DNA from: JBGPLJ01 sp963826145
GTDB lineage: Bacteria; Pseudomonadota; Gammaproteobacteria; Steroidobacterales; Steroidobacteraceae
Assembly: GCA_963826145.1 (NCBI GenBank)
Contig: CAWGVW010000001.1
Coordinates: 806,001-870,000, forward strand
Direction: 5' to 3'
Length of the DNA: 64,000 nucleotides
The notes under the pieces are model-generated. The model searched no databases. It saw nothing but the letters and a program-made list of their open reading frames with translations, and had not been told where the DNA came from. Numbering within the stretch: the first letter of the stretch is position 1; every line of letters begins with the position of its first letter. Positions 1-9,955 of the stretch are shown one piece after another. Made by a program: the position numbers and the translations under genes.

Positions 1-1
1 C

Positions 2-395
2 CTCTTGCGCTGGAGCGAGCGCGCACATCCGCAGGCGCGGTCCGCTGCGCTACGGCTGATCGAAGTGGGCGAGCAGCACGGTGTGCGGCGCGGCGTCGCC
101 ATCAATGCGCTGCTCGACGATTTCTCAGTGAGGGAAGGTACGGCACGGCTCTGGCCGCAGACCGAGCGCATCAAGGCGGCACTGATCGCTGCCCGCCTGA
201 CGGGCGAAGCGCGGTACTGGACGATGGCCGATGCCGCCGTGCAGGGCTTTCGCCGCTTTCTCAATACGAAAGTGCGCTGGGTTGTGGCACGACCGCCTGA
301 CACTCGAGAACGATTTCGTCAACGAACCGGCGCCTGCGAGCAGCTTCTATCACATCGTCGCCGCGATCAAAGAACTCGCGGAATCCGTCAACTAG
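2..395 (+). CDS. AGE-family sugar epimerase/isomerase, C-terminal part (5' cut by window, frameshifted)
   Basis: This is the end of an N-acylglucosamine 2-epimerase family protein (sugar or sugar-phosphate isomerase, alpha/alpha barrel). The first frame carries the family-type stretch GVAINALLDDFS and LWPQTERIKAA. Near base 275-285 the frame must move by one extra base to continue as GLWHD, then NEPAPASSFYHIVAAI, which is the usual family C-terminus, with a TAG at 393-395. Read in one frame, the protein would instead run on into unrelated residues to 472. Family membership rests on these motifs; the exact substrate cannot be told. The start lies outside the window. Confidence 0.75.
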
Positions 396-534
396 CCGCT
401 CGCCATACCGCACCCCCAGAACGGCCCGGCGCATCAGACCGCTGCAACCCTTTTGCCGGGACTAGCATCTGAATGTTCGCGGCAACTCCGAGTCCCCGTC
501 GGAGCCCGAGGGAAATAGTCCAAGGGATACAGTC

Positions 535-3500
535 ATGGAATCCGTGTCCTGGTCCGGCCGCAGTCCCGTTGGCGTGGCGGTCATTGCCATTCTTGTCGGG
601 CTGCTGGGCGCCCTGAGCGTCAGCCGCCTTCCGCTACAGCTTTTTCCGGACATAACCGCCCCCCAGATCTCGATCCAGGCCGGCTGGCGTTCCGCCTCGC
701 CGGAGGAAGTGGAATCGGCGCTGCTCGAGCCGCTCGAAAATGTGCTGCAGGGGCTCTCGGGCGTCGAGGAGATTGAGGGAAATGCCGGTTCCGGCTTTGC
801 CGGCGTCAATCTCAAGTTCGCGATCGGCACGGACATGAAGAACGCGCTGGTCGAGGTGATCGGGCGCCTGAACCGGCTGCCGCCGCTTCCGCCCGATGCG
901 GACCGGCCCATCGTAACGCTCGGTGGACAGGACAACACCAACGAGCAGCTGTCGTATTTCTTCGTGCAGCTCCTGCCCGGGACACCTGGGCCCATCGATT
1001 CCTACGAACGCTTCATCGAAGACACAGTGCGCACGCGAATCGAAGCGGTTCCCGGCGTCGCGGCCGTCGAAGTCAATTCGGGTCCGACCAACGACGTGCG
1101 CATCACCGTGGATCTCGCCCGCGCGGCGTCCTATGGCATCGCGGTTCCGGACATTGCCGCCCGGGCGGCGAGTGCGAGCAATGTTTCCGGCGGCCAGCTC
1201 GATGTCGGACGGCGCCAATACACGCTCCGGTTCACGGGTCTGTTCGCGCCGTCGCAGCTTGGCGAGCTGGTACTTGCGTGGCGCGATGGGCGGCCCGTCA
1301 AGCTTTCGGACGTCGCGACGATTGACGTCGGTCCGCCGGCGCGCACCTTCTTCTCCTACCAGAACGGCAATCCATCGATCGGCTTGAGGATCATCCGGGC
1401 AAATGGCGCGAACGTGCTCGCGACGCTCGAGGCCGTGAAGGCCGTGGTCGCGGAGCTTCGCGACGGACCCCTGAAGGCGAAGGGCCTCGGCATCGAGCAG
1501 TCGTTCGACGCCGCGCTTTTCATCCATCGCGCGGTGAACCTGCTCACCGAGAACCTTGTCGTCGGCGCGCTGCTCGCGCTCATCGTCGTCTGGTGGTTCA
1601 TGCGCGAACGGCGCGTGACGCTTCTCATCGCGGCGACCATTCCAGTGTGCCTGTGCGCAACCTTCACGATTCTCGATCTGACGGGCCGGAGCCTCAACGT
1701 CATTTCGCTCGCCGGGCTCGCCTTCGCCGTCGGCATGGTGGTCGAAGGCGCGATCGTCGTTTCGGGCAATGTCGTGCGTCTGCGCGAATCGGGCATGTCG
1801 ATTGCGGATGCGTCGCGGGCGGGTGCGAAGCAGGTGGCTGGCGCCTTGATTGCTTCGACCGCCACCACGGTTGCGGTCTTCGTGCCCGTACTGTTCCTGA
1901 AAGACGTCGAAGGTCAGCTCTTCGGCGATCTCGCGCTGACGATCTCCATTGCAGTCGCTGTTTCCGTGCTGGTGGCGCTCACGATGCTGCCGGTCGCGCT
2001 GCGCTACTTCCTCGATCGTCCGATGAAGCCGACCGGCTACGGACACGGTTGGCCGCGCCTCACGGAATGGGTGCTGCGTGTGACGACGACGCGCCGGCAG
2101 CAGATCGGCTGGATCGCGGGGCTCCTCATCGGTCCGCTGCTGCTTAGCTGGTGGATGTTGCCGCCGCTCGATTACCTGCCGCCGGTCAAGCGCGCAGCGA
2201 TCGATGCGTTCTTCGAATTTCCTCCGGGCATGAGCCCGGAGGCGGTGAATCGCGAGCTGTCGCCGAAGCTCCTCGAGCGCATGAAGCCCTACATGGACGG
2301 TACGCTCGAACCGAAGCTCAAGAACTGGTACCTCCTCACCTGGCCCGGCGGCGGCACCATCGGCGCCCGCGTCGTCGATGAATCGAAGATCGGCGAGCTC
2401 GAGACGCTGGTGCGCGACAAGATCATCGCGGGCCTGCCCGACACGCGCGCTTTCGCGTTCGAAGGAGATCTTTTCTCCGGGATCGGCGGCTCCGCGCGCT
2501 CGATCGGAATTCACCTGCAAAGCGAAGACACGGTCGCTCTCAACCGCGCGGCCGTCGAGGGCCGGAATCTCCTCGACAAGGCGTTCCCAGGCGCGGCAGT
2601 TCAGAGTTTTCCGAATCCCGAAGAGTCGCAGCTCGAGCTCAGGGCCGAGCCGAACGACCGGCGCATCGCCGAGGTCGGTTGGGACCGGGCGACCCTCGGC
2701 ACCGTCATTCGCACGGTGGGTGAGGGCGCCTGGCTCGGCGAGTACTTCGACGGCAAGACGCGCCTGCCGATCATGATGCGGGCGAGCGATGGCACGACGC
2801 CCGAGGATCTCGGCAATGCGCCGCTGATGACGCCGTCGGGTTTGATCGTGCGCCTCGGTGAACTCGTGCAGCTGTCAACGGACTTCGGACCGCCCGCGAT
2901 CCGGCGGCTGAATCACCGCCGTACGGTGACACTGACCATCGATCCGCCGGCGTCGCTCTCGCTCGAGGAGGCGCTCGGCAAGATCGACAACGACGTGCTG
3001 CCGAAGCTGCGCGCGATCATGCCGGCCGATGGAGCCATTCGCATGGCGGGCAGCGCCGATAGTCTCAGCCAGACGCTCCACACCATGGGACGCGTATTCG
3101 CGCTCGCGCTCGTCGTGCTGCTGCTGCTGATGACGGCGCTCTTCAAGTCGCTGCGTGACAGCCTCATCGTCCTGCTGACAGTGCCGCTCTCGCTCATTGG
3201 CGGTGTGCTCGGCTTGAGGCTCCTCGACCTCGTGAAATTCCAGGCGCTCGACCTGCTTTCCATGATCGGGTTCGTGATGATGATCGGCGTCATCATCAAC
3301 CACGCCATCCTGCTCGTCGCGGCCGTACGGAGCGCCGAGGCGGAAGGCGCGGACATCGAAGGCGCCATCCGGGCGGGCCTCAATCAGCGGCTGCGCGCCA
3401 TCTTCGCGAGCACTTTGACCGGTGCACTCGGCGCATTGCCGATGGCCGTCAATCCGGGGCCGGGCAGCGTCATCTATCGCGGCCTCGCCGCCGTCAACAT

Positions 3501-3618
3501 CGGCGGCGTGGTCGTCAGTCTCGTGTTCAGTCTCGTCCTGATTCCGGCGCTCATGCGGCTCCTGCATGCCCGGCAGCAGGCGCGCAGATCGCAACCGGCG
3601 ATCGAGGTATCGACATGA
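535..3618 (+). CDS. RND efflux transporter permease subunit
   Basis: Inner-membrane proton-driven efflux pump of the AcrB/CzcA superfamily, 1027 residues, the normal family length. It has the N-terminal TM1, two large periplasmic loops and two blocks of membrane helices (about residues 335-530 and 850-1015). The TM4 relay site reads VVEGAIVV, with Glu404-Gly405 where AcrB has Asp-Asp and CzcA-type pumps have Asp-Gly, so the usual Asp is replaced by Glu. ATG 535 is preceded by AAGGGA. The stop overlaps the start of the adaptor gene (ATGA), so the two form an operon in the order pump then adaptor, the reverse of the common order. No TolC-like gene is adjacent. Substrate is unknown. Confidence 0.93.
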   Translation: MESVSWSGRSPVGVAVIAILVGLLGALSVSRLPLQLFPDITAPQISIQAGWRSASPEEVESALLEPLENVLQGLSGVEEIEGNAGSGFAGVNLKFAIGTDMKNALVEVIGRLNRLPPLPPDADRPIVTLGGQDNTNEQLSYFFVQLLPGTPGPIDSYERFIEDTVRTRIEAVPGVAAVEVNSGPTNDVRITVDLARAASYGIAVPDIAARAASASNVSGGQLDVGRRQYTLRFTGLFAPSQLGELVLAWRDGRPVKLSDVATIDVGPPARTFFSYQNGNPSIGLRIIRANGANVLATLEAVKAVVAELRDGPLKAKGLGIEQSFDAALFIHRAVNLLTENLVVGALLALIVVWWFMRERRVTLLIAATIPVCLCATFTILDLTGRSLNVISLAGLAFAVGMVVEGAIVVSGNVVRLRESGMSIADASRAGAKQVAGALIASTATTVAVFVPVLFLKDVEGQLFGDLALTISIAVAVSVLVALTMLPVALRYFLDRPMKPTGYGHGWPRLTEWVLRVTTTRRQQIGWIAGLLIGPLLLSWWMLPPLDYLPPVKRAAIDAFFEFPPGMSPEAVNRELSPKLLERMKPYMDGTLEPKLKNWYLLTWPGGGTIGARVVDESKIGELETLVRDKIIAGLPDTRAFAFEGDLFSGIGGSARSIGIHLQSEDTVALNRAAVEGRNLLDKAFPGAAVQSFPNPEESQLELRAEPNDRRIAEVGWDRATLGTVIRTVGEGAWLGEYFDGKTRLPIMMRASDGTTPEDLGNAPLMTPSGLIVRLGELVQLSTDFGPPAIRRLNHRRTVTLTIDPPASLSLEEALGKIDNDVLPKLRAIMPADGAIRMAGSADSLSQTLHTMGRVFALALVVLLLLMTALFKSLRDSLIVLLTVPLSLIGGVLGLRLLDLVKFQALDLLSMIGFVMMIGVIINHAILLVAAVRSAEAEGADIEGAIRAGLNQRLRAIFASTLTGALGALPMAVNPGPGSVIYRGLAAVNIGGVVVSLVFSLVLIPALMRLLHARQQARRSQPAIEVST

Positions 3619-4748
3619 AATACCGGCACTTGCCGAAGGCGACGCTGCTTGCGCTCGGTTTTGCGTTGGGCGTGGACGCCGCCGATCAGCCGGCGCAGGA
3701 AGCCGTGCCTGTGCAGATCGCGCCCGCGACCGTTCAGACCGTCACGCCGCGCTCGTGGATCCCCGGCTCAATCGTAAGCCGGTCGGACGCACGCATCGCG
3801 AGCCTGGTCGGCGGTCGCGTCGTGTGGGTCGCGGAAGTCGGGCAAAGGGTGAAGGCGGGCGCGCCGATCGCGCGGCTGGATGACACGGTCATCCGGCTGC
3901 AGTCCACGGATCTCGAGGCGCAGGTTACGCGTGCGCGGGCGCAGCACGAGCTCGCCAAGTCGCAGCTCGAGCGCTTCAACCAGCTCGCTGCGACCAATGT
4001 GTTGAGCGCGAGCCAGCTCGAGGAGGCGCGAGCGCAGGTCAATATGACGGATGCAGATGTGACGCGGGCCGAATCGCAGCTGCGTCAGGCACAGCACGAC
4101 ATCGCGGAATCGCAGATCCGTGCGCCGTTTGCAGGCGTTGTCACGGAGCGCTTCATCCAGCAGGGTGAATTCGTCGCCGTGGGTGCTGCAACGGTGCGGC
4201 TCGTCAACACGGGCGACATCGAGGCGCGTGCCACGGCGTCGCTCGATCTCGCGTCGAACATCAAGCCTGGCCAGACGATCACCGTTCGCGATCGCGACAC
4301 GGAGCGGGCGGGCAAAGTCCGCACGGTTGTCCCGGTCGGTGATGATCGTTCGCGACAGTTCGAAGTCCGGGTGACCTTCGAGAAATCCGACTGGCTCGTC
4401 GGCACGCCGGTCGAAGTGAGCCTGCCAACCGCGCCGGAACGCAAGGCGATGACGGTGCCACGCGATGCGCTGATGATTCGCGCCAACCGTTCGTATGTCT
4501 TGCGCGTGACGCGCAAGAATACCGTCGAGGAACTCGTCGTCACGCCAGGCATTACGGTCGCCGATCTCGTCGAAGTCCGCGGCGCGCTGACAGCAGGCGA
4601 CCGCCTGGTGATCCGAGGCGGAGAGCGCTTGTCAGACGGCCAGGCCGTCAAGATCGTGACCGAGGAGGCTCTGGCGGCGCCAAATCGCGGCTGCAGGGCA
4701 GATTTATTTTCCGAGATCAATGCGAACGCGCGATTACTCGAGAAATAA
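3615..4748 (+). CDS. RND efflux periplasmic adaptor (membrane fusion protein)
   Basis: Periplasmic adaptor linking the RND pump to an outer-membrane channel, 377 residues. A Sec-type signal peptide (about residues 1-22) is followed by the first lipoyl half (GGRVVWVAEVGQRVKAG), an alpha-helical hairpin (about 95-160), the second lipoyl half (RAPFAGVVTERFIQQGEFV) and beta-barrel/membrane-proximal domains. The start overlaps the pump stop by four bases. The last ~25 residues, including an NRGC segment, are not typical of the family and may be a variable tail. It ends 9 bases from the convergent XRE regulator gene, with no clear terminator between them. Confidence 0.92.
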   Translation: MKYRHLPKATLLALGFALGVDAADQPAQEAVPVQIAPATVQTVTPRSWIPGSIVSRSDARIASLVGGRVVWVAEVGQRVKAGAPIARLDDTVIRLQSTDLEAQVTRARAQHELAKSQLERFNQLAATNVLSASQLEEARAQVNMTDADVTRAESQLRQAQHDIAESQIRAPFAGVVTERFIQQGEFVAVGAATVRLVNTGDIEARATASLDLASNIKPGQTITVRDRDTERAGKVRTVVPVGDDRSRQFEVRVTFEKSDWLVGTPVEVSLPTAPERKAMTVPRDALMIRANRSYVLRVTRKNTVEELVVTPGITVADLVEVRGALTAGDRLVIRGGERLSDGQAVKIVTEEALAAPNRGCRADLFSEINANARLLEK

Positions 4749-4757
4749 ATCGTCCCG

Positions 4758-5420
4758 CTAGGCGTGCCGCTCCGCCGGATCGCTGTAAATAATGATCGAG
4801 AGCATCCGGATCGGCACCTTCACCAGCTTCTCCGGGCCGTGCGCAATGTCGCCCCGGAACGTGAGCGAATCGCCGGGCTTCAGGTGATAGGCGCGCCGGC
4901 CGAGCCGGTAGACGATCTCACCACCCAATAGATGGATGAACTCGGTACCCGGGTGTTCGAAGCCCGGGAACACCTCGCTCTTGTCGGTCAGGGTCACGAG
5001 AAAGGGCTCGAAAAGCTTCTTCGGTCCGCGTTGCGCCGCCAGCAAATGGTAGGTGTGGCCGCGCTTCGTGCCTCGCCGTACGACCTCCATGCCCTCGCCG
5101 GCGTGCACGACCTGCGCGGCCTCATCGTCGACTCCGATTTCCTGCAGGAGGTGTGACGGCCGGACACCGAGTGCCCCGGCGAGCGAGACGATGGTCTCGA
5201 GGCTCGGGCTCGTGCGACCGGTTTCCAGGCGGCTCAGCATCGCTGCGCTGATGCTGGCGCGGGTCGCGATGTCGGCAAGGGTGAGCCCCTGGCTGTCGCG
5301 GATCCGGCGGGCTACCCGCCCGAGCTCACTGGCCGGCACGCCCAGGCGCGCCATGGCCCCGGTGCGAAGTGCCGTTGATTTGGCGGGCTTTATTCGGCGT
5401 TTGCGCGCAGTCATATGCAT
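4758..5420 (-). CDS. XRE-family regulator with C-terminal cupin domain (probable regulator of methylamine genes)
   Basis: DNA-binding regulator of the HipB/PuuR type: an N-terminal lambda-repressor-like helix-turn-helix (about residues 30-85, with ISAAMLSRLETGRTSPSLET) and a C-terminal cupin sensor barrel (about 110-215, with HPGTEFIHLLGGE and LKPGDSLTFRGD). Such proteins bind a small effector in the cupin domain. It is transcribed away from the N-methylglutamate operon, and a perfect 15-bp palindrome sits 14 bases upstream of its start. I chose ATG 5420; ATG 5414 or a TTG at 5429 are also in frame, and no clear ribosome binding site marks any of them. The effector is unknown; an amine or glutamate derivative is a guess from context. 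Confidence 0.88.
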   Translation of the reverse strand: MHMTARKRRIKPAKSTALRTGAMARLGVPASELGRVARRIRDSQGLTLADIATRASISAAMLSRLETGRTSPSLETIVSLAGALGVRPSHLLQEIGVDDEAAQVVHAGEGMEVVRRGTKRGHTYHLLAAQRGPKKLFEPFLVTLTDKSEVFPGFEHPGTEFIHLLGGEIVYRLGRRAYHLKPGDSLTFRGDIAHGPEKLVKVPIRMLSIIIYSDPAERHA

Positions 5421-5434
5421 GACGGTCAATATTC

Positions 5435-5449
5435 TTGCATGTCATGCAA
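5435..5449. promoter_or_regulatory. Perfect 15-bp palindrome, likely operator
   Basis: TTGCATGTCATGCAA is a perfect inverted repeat (7+1+7) between the divergent XRE-cupin gene and mgdA. TTGCAT could serve as a weak -35 element with TACACA 17 bases downstream, so a bound protein could block transcription. A 13/15 match lies at 16798-16812 ahead of the dmm operon. Binding by the adjacent regulator is inferred from position. Confidence 0.65.
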
Positions 5450-5501
5450 CAGGGTGCTACACATGCCGATCCCTGCATTGGCTTCCTGGTGCCGATTTCG
5501 C

Positions 5502-6758
5502 ATGCCCTGGCGTCTCGTCAAATTCGCGCTGTCGAAGAGCCACCCCGAGCCCCGGATGTTTACACGTCACGACGCTCTCAAGGGCGTTTATGACGTCGTC
5601 GTCATTGGAGCCGGCGGTCACGGGCTGGCTGCAGCCTACTACCTCGTGCGCGATCATGGAATCCGCAATATCGCCGTGCTCGAGAAGAGCTACCTCGGCG
5701 GGGGCAACACCGGCCGCAACACGACCATCATCCGCTCGAACTACCTGACGCCCGAGGGCGTGAAGTTCTACGACGAAAGCGTGCGGTTATGGCAGGACCT
5801 GGCGCAGGACTTCGACCTCAATCTCTTCTATTCGACGCGCGGCCATTTCACGCTCGCGCATACCGACTCGGCGATGCGCACGATGCGGTGGCGGGCAGAG
5901 GTCAACAAGCATTTCGGCGTCGACAGCGAGGCGGTCGACGCGAAGGCGGTGGCCGAGGCCCTCCCGATGATGGATCTCACTTGCGGCGGTCACGGTCCAC
6001 CGGTACTCGGTGCGCTTTATCACGCGCCCGGTGCCATTGCCCGCCACGACGCCGTCGCCTGGGGGTATGGCCGGGGCGCCGATCGGCGGGGCGTCGAAAT
6101 CCACCAGGAGACCGAAGTCACCGCGATTGAGCTCGAAGATCGTGGGTCCGGTCCCGCGGTGGTCGGCGTGCAGACGAACCGTGGCCGTATCGCAACCCGC
6201 AAGGTGCTCTGCGCGGTAGCGGGCTCGACGCCGCGCATGCTCGCGATGGTGGGCCTGCGTTCCCCGATCTATATCCACCCGCTGCAGGCGATGGTTTCAG
6301 AGCCTCTGAAGCCCTGGCTCGATCCGATCATCGTCTCGGGTTCGCTGCATGTTTACGTCAGCCAGTCCGCGCGTGGCGAACTCGTGATGGGCGCCTCGCT
6401 CGATCCGTATGAGCTGCATTCGACTCGCTCGACCCTCGACTTCGCGGAATCGCTGAGCGCGCACATGCTCGAGCTCTTCCCGTTCCTGTCGGATGTGAAG
6501 ATCGTCCGGCAGTGGGCCGGCATGGCCGACATGACGCCGGATTTCGCGCCGATCATGGGCAAGACGCCGATCAAGGGGTTCTACCTCGATTCCGGTTGGG
6601 GGACATGGGGCTTCAAGGCGACGCCGGTGTGCGGAAAAACGATGAGCCATACGGTGGCGAAGGATGAAGCGCATCCGCTCATCCGCGGATTCTCGCTCGA
6701 CCGATTCGCGCGTTACGAACTGACGGGCGAGAAGGGCGCGGCTTCGGTGGGCCACTAG
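5502..6758 (+). CDS. mgdA: N-methylglutamate dehydrogenase subunit A (sarcosine oxidase beta-like)
   Basis: FAD-dependent oxidoreductase resembling heterotetrameric sarcosine oxidase subunit beta, the amine-oxidising subunit. From ATG 5502 it is 418 residues, the normal family size. It has an N-terminal dinucleotide-binding motif (VVVIGAGGHGLAAAYYL, about residue 27) and the conserved GGGNTGRNTTIIRSNYL. ATG 5463 is in frame and has AGGGTG upstream, but it would add 13 unusual residues and overlap the putative promoter. It heads the run mgdABCD-gmaS-mgsABC, and that context makes N-methylglutamate the expected substrate rather than sarcosine. The mgdB gene follows after two bases. Confidence 0.87.
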   Translation: MPWRLVKFALSKSHPEPRMFTRHDALKGVYDVVVIGAGGHGLAAAYYLVRDHGIRNIAVLEKSYLGGGNTGRNTTIIRSNYLTPEGVKFYDESVRLWQDLAQDFDLNLFYSTRGHFTLAHTDSAMRTMRWRAEVNKHFGVDSEAVDAKAVAEALPMMDLTCGGHGPPVLGALYHAPGAIARHDAVAWGYGRGADRRGVEIHQETEVTAIELEDRGSGPAVVGVQTNRGRIATRKVLCAVAGSTPRMLAMVGLRSPIYIHPLQAMVSEPLKPWLDPIIVSGSLHVYVSQSARGELVMGASLDPYELHSTRSTLDFAESLSAHMLELFPFLSDVKIVRQWAGMADMTPDFAPIMGKTPIKGFYLDSGWGTWGFKATPVCGKTMSHTVAKDEAHPLIRGFSLDRFARYELTGEKGAASVGH

Positions 6759-6760
6759 CG

Positions 6761-7030
6761 ATGAAGATCCTCACCTGTCCGATCAACGGTCCGCGTCCCG
6801 TGAGCGAATTCGCCTATGGCGGGGAACTCCGCGAGATGCCGGATCCGGCGCGCGCCACCGACGCCGAATGGTCCGACTACGTCTTCAACCGCAACAGCAT
6901 TCCCGGCGTGAAGCGGGAGTGGTGGTGTCACGCGTCGAGCGGCGTTTGGTTCATCGCGGAGCGCGACACGGGTTCGGACGCCGTGCTGCGCACGTATCTC
7001 TATGCAAAGCCTTCGGATGGCGGCGCATGA
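6761..7030 (+). CDS. mgdB: N-methylglutamate dehydrogenase subunit B (sarcosine oxidase delta-like)
   Basis: Small structural subunit of the heterotetrameric amine dehydrogenase, 89 residues. It opens with LTCPINGPR and SEFAYGGE and ends with WWCHASSGVWFIAERDT, matching the SoxD-like family. Classical SoxD has CPxCG, a zinc-binding pair; here the second Cys is Asn. I recall this CPxNG form as common in subunits that travel with gmaS/mgs genes, which would fit MgdB rather than true SoxD, but I could not check it. The gene lies two bases after mgdA and overlaps mgdC by ATGA. Confidence 0.85.
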   Translation: MKILTCPINGPRPVSEFAYGGELREMPDPARATDAEWSDYVFNRNSIPGVKREWWCHASSGVWFIAERDTGSDAVLRTYLYAKPSDGGA

Positions 7031-9955
7031 AGCGTCTCGCGCCACAGGCTGGTGAGTGGATCGATCGTTCCCGGACGGTTGCATTCAAGTTCGAGGGCCG
7101 GCCCTATCACGGCTTCGGCGGCGACACGCTGACGAGCGCGCTGCTCGCATCGGGTGAGCGCACGCTCGGCCGATCGTTCAAATATCATCGCCGGCGCGGG
7201 CCGCTCTCTGTCGCCAATCACGACGTTAACGCCGTCGTGCAGGTGCGCCGTGTCCACGGCAGCGTGCCGAACGAGCGCGCAGATGCGTTGCCGATCGAGG
7301 AAGGCCTCGACGCATTCGCCGTCAACACGCAAGGCGGTCTCGAACTGGACGGCCGCGCCAGGCTCGACCGTTTCTCCGCGTTCCTGCCCGTCGGCTTCTA
7401 CTACAAGGCGTTTCACAGCAAGCGCTGGTTTCCGTACTGGGAGCGCCGCATCCGGGATCTCGCAGGCCTCGGAAGCGTGGATCTGAACGCACCGCGACGC
7501 CCGACGGCGAAGCGCTACGAGTTTGCTGAGGTCGCGGTGATTGGCGCAGGTCCCTCGGGTCTTGCGGCCGCTCTCGCCGCAGCGGAGGCCGGCGCCGACG
7601 TCATTCTCATCGACGAGAATCCCCATCTGGGTGGCAGCGGTACCTATGCATTGGGGTCAGATCCGGCAGCAGAGCAGCGGGTCGTGGAGCTGCAGCGCGC
7701 GGTCGAGTCGCACGCGCGCATCCGCTGCTTCAAGAACACGGCGGCAGTCGGTCACTACGCGGATCACTGGCTGGCACTCGACACACCGGACCGGCTGCTG
7801 AAGCTCCGGGCGCGCTCGATCGTCGTCGCGCAGGGTGCTTACGAACAGCCCGCCGTCTTCCGCAATAACGACCTTCCGGGCATCCTGCTCGCGTCGGGCG
7901 CCCAACGACTCATGCGCCGCTACGCCGTCGCGTCTGCTACGCGCGTTGCGATTGTCGCGGCAAACGTTCACGGCTATCGGGCGGCTATCGATGCACGCTC
8001 GGCCGGCATCGACGTGGTCGCGGTGATCGATCTGCGTGAGCGCCCGGGCCCACAGTCGCACTTGATCGGCGAAATGCTGCGCGCTCAGGGCGTTCGCTTG
8101 ATCACGGGTGCGACTGCGTACTGCGCGCAGCCGGATAACAAGGGCTGTGTTGACTCGCTGGAACTTGCTGAGTGGCGCGAGGGCCAATGGCAGCCGTCCG
8201 CCGGGGATCCGATAGCCGTCGACGGCGTCTGGATGAGCGTCGGCTTCGCGCCCGCCGATGCGCTGCTCCGACAGGCAGGCGCACGCCTGCATTACGACGC
8301 ACGCATGAATCAGTTCCTGCCGAGCGCCTTGCCGCCGGGCCTCTTTGCCTGCGGCAAGGTCAACGGCATCTACGACTTCGATGCGCGGCTCGCCGACGGA
8401 GCGCGGGCGGGCGCCGCCGCCGCAAGACATTGCGACCATGAAACGAATCTGGGTCAGGATGCCGTCGGTGTCCCTGTCGAACCGGCGAGCCATCACTGGC
8501 CGATCGTCGATCACCCGAAGGCGAAGAACTTCGTCGACTTCGACGAGGATCTGCAGGTCAAGGACCTCGAGAACGCCGTCCAGGAGGGCTTCGATTCCAG
8601 CGAGCTGATGAAGCGTTACACGACCGTCGGGATGGGGCCGAGCCAGGGCAAGCACTCGAACATGAATGCGCTGCGCGTGCTCGCGCGGGCGCGTGGAATT
8701 GCGCTCGAGAATCTGGCGCCGACAACCGCTCGCCCAATGTTTCACCCGGTGCCGCTCTCACATCTCGCGGGGCGTGGATTCACGCCCGAGCGCCGCACAC
8801 CGATGGACGGCGAGCACGAGCGGCTTGGTGCTGTGTGGATGCCGGCAGGCAATTGGCGCCGGCCCGAGTACTACCGGCGCGACGGCCGGTCGCGCGAGGA
8901 GTGCATTGGCGCCGAGGTCAAGGCCGTACGCGAGGGCGTCGGCCTCATCGACGTTGGAACGCTCGGCAAGATCGAGGCGTACGGCGCGCAGGCGGGGCAG
9001 TTTCTCGATCGCGTCTACACGGGCCGATTCAATGCGCTCAAGGTGGGCATGACGCGCTACGGTCTCATGCTCGATGAGAGTGGCGTCATCATTGACGACG
9101 GCGTCATTGCGCGCCTTGCGCCCGAAGTCTTCTATTTCACGACGACCACGGGCAATTCGGCGACGATCTTCCGCGAACTCGGGCGGCTCGCGACCTGGTG
9201 GGGGATGGCAGTCGGGCTTGTCAATCTCACCGGTCAGCTTGCGGCCTTCAATCTTGCGGGTCCGCGATCGCGCGAGGTGCTCGCGAAACTCACGTCCCTC
9301 GACCTTTCGGATGCCGCTTTTCCGTACCTCGGCGTGCGCGAAGCGAAGGTGGCCGGTGTGCCTGCGCGTTTCCTGCGCGTGGGATTCGTCGGCGAGCTGG
9401 GCTATGAGATGCACGTCCCGGCGTCTCGCGGAGTCGAAGTGTGGAATGCTGTTCGCGCGGCCGATGCAACCTTCGACATCGCACCGTTCGGTGTCGAAGC
9501 GCAACGCATGCTGCGGCTCGAGAAAGGCCACATCATCGTGGGCCAGGACACGGATGGGCTCACGAACCCGCTCGAGATTGGCGCCGACTGGGCCGTCAAG
9601 ATGGACAAGCCCTTCTTCACCGGCCAGCGGAGCCTCGCCATCATCGCAAAGGGCGAGCGTCGTCAGCAGCTCGTCGGATTCGCGCTCGAGCCGGGTCACG
9701 CGCCGACGGTCAGGGAATGCCACCTCGTCATTCGTCAGGGAAATATCGTCGGCCGCGTAACGAGTGTCGGGAGGTCACCGACACTCGGCTGCACGATTGG
9801 ACTCGCGCTCGTGATGCCTGCGGCCGTCAAGGATGGGGTACTGCACATTCGGGTCGATGGCGGCGCGATGGTGCATGCGCCAGTCGTGCCAACTGCCGTT
9901 CTACGATGCGGCCGGCGCTCGCCAGAAAGTCGGCGCAAGCGGAGGGAGCGCATGA
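7027..9955 (+). CDS. mgdC: N-methylglutamate dehydrogenase subunit C (sarcosine oxidase alpha-like), one frameshift near the end
   Basis: Large subunit, about 975 residues once one extra base is removed. In order it has an N-terminal ferredoxin-like domain (residues 10-100), an FAD/NAD-binding domain with VIGAGPSGLAAALAAAEAG near residue 170, and a C-terminal GcvT-type folate-binding domain (about 590-970) that would take the methyl-derived C1 unit onto tetrahydrofolate. Near 9888-9890 (GTGCCAACTG) one extra C shifts the frame. Removing it restores QLPFYDAAGARQK and a TGA at 9953-9955 that overlaps the mgdD start as ATGA. Without the correction, mgdC and mgdD read as one long false fusion. 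Confidence 0.86.

Noticed and set aside
634..2520. Long minus-strand open frame opposite the RND pump
   Set aside because: It is an Arg/Asp-rich antisense shadow of a clearly conserved gene, as often seen in high-GC DNA.
5435..5463. A confident sigma-70 promoter for mgdA (TTGCAT, 17 bases, TACACA)
   Set aside because: The spacing is right but each hexamer matches consensus at only three positions, so it is mentioned only as possible.
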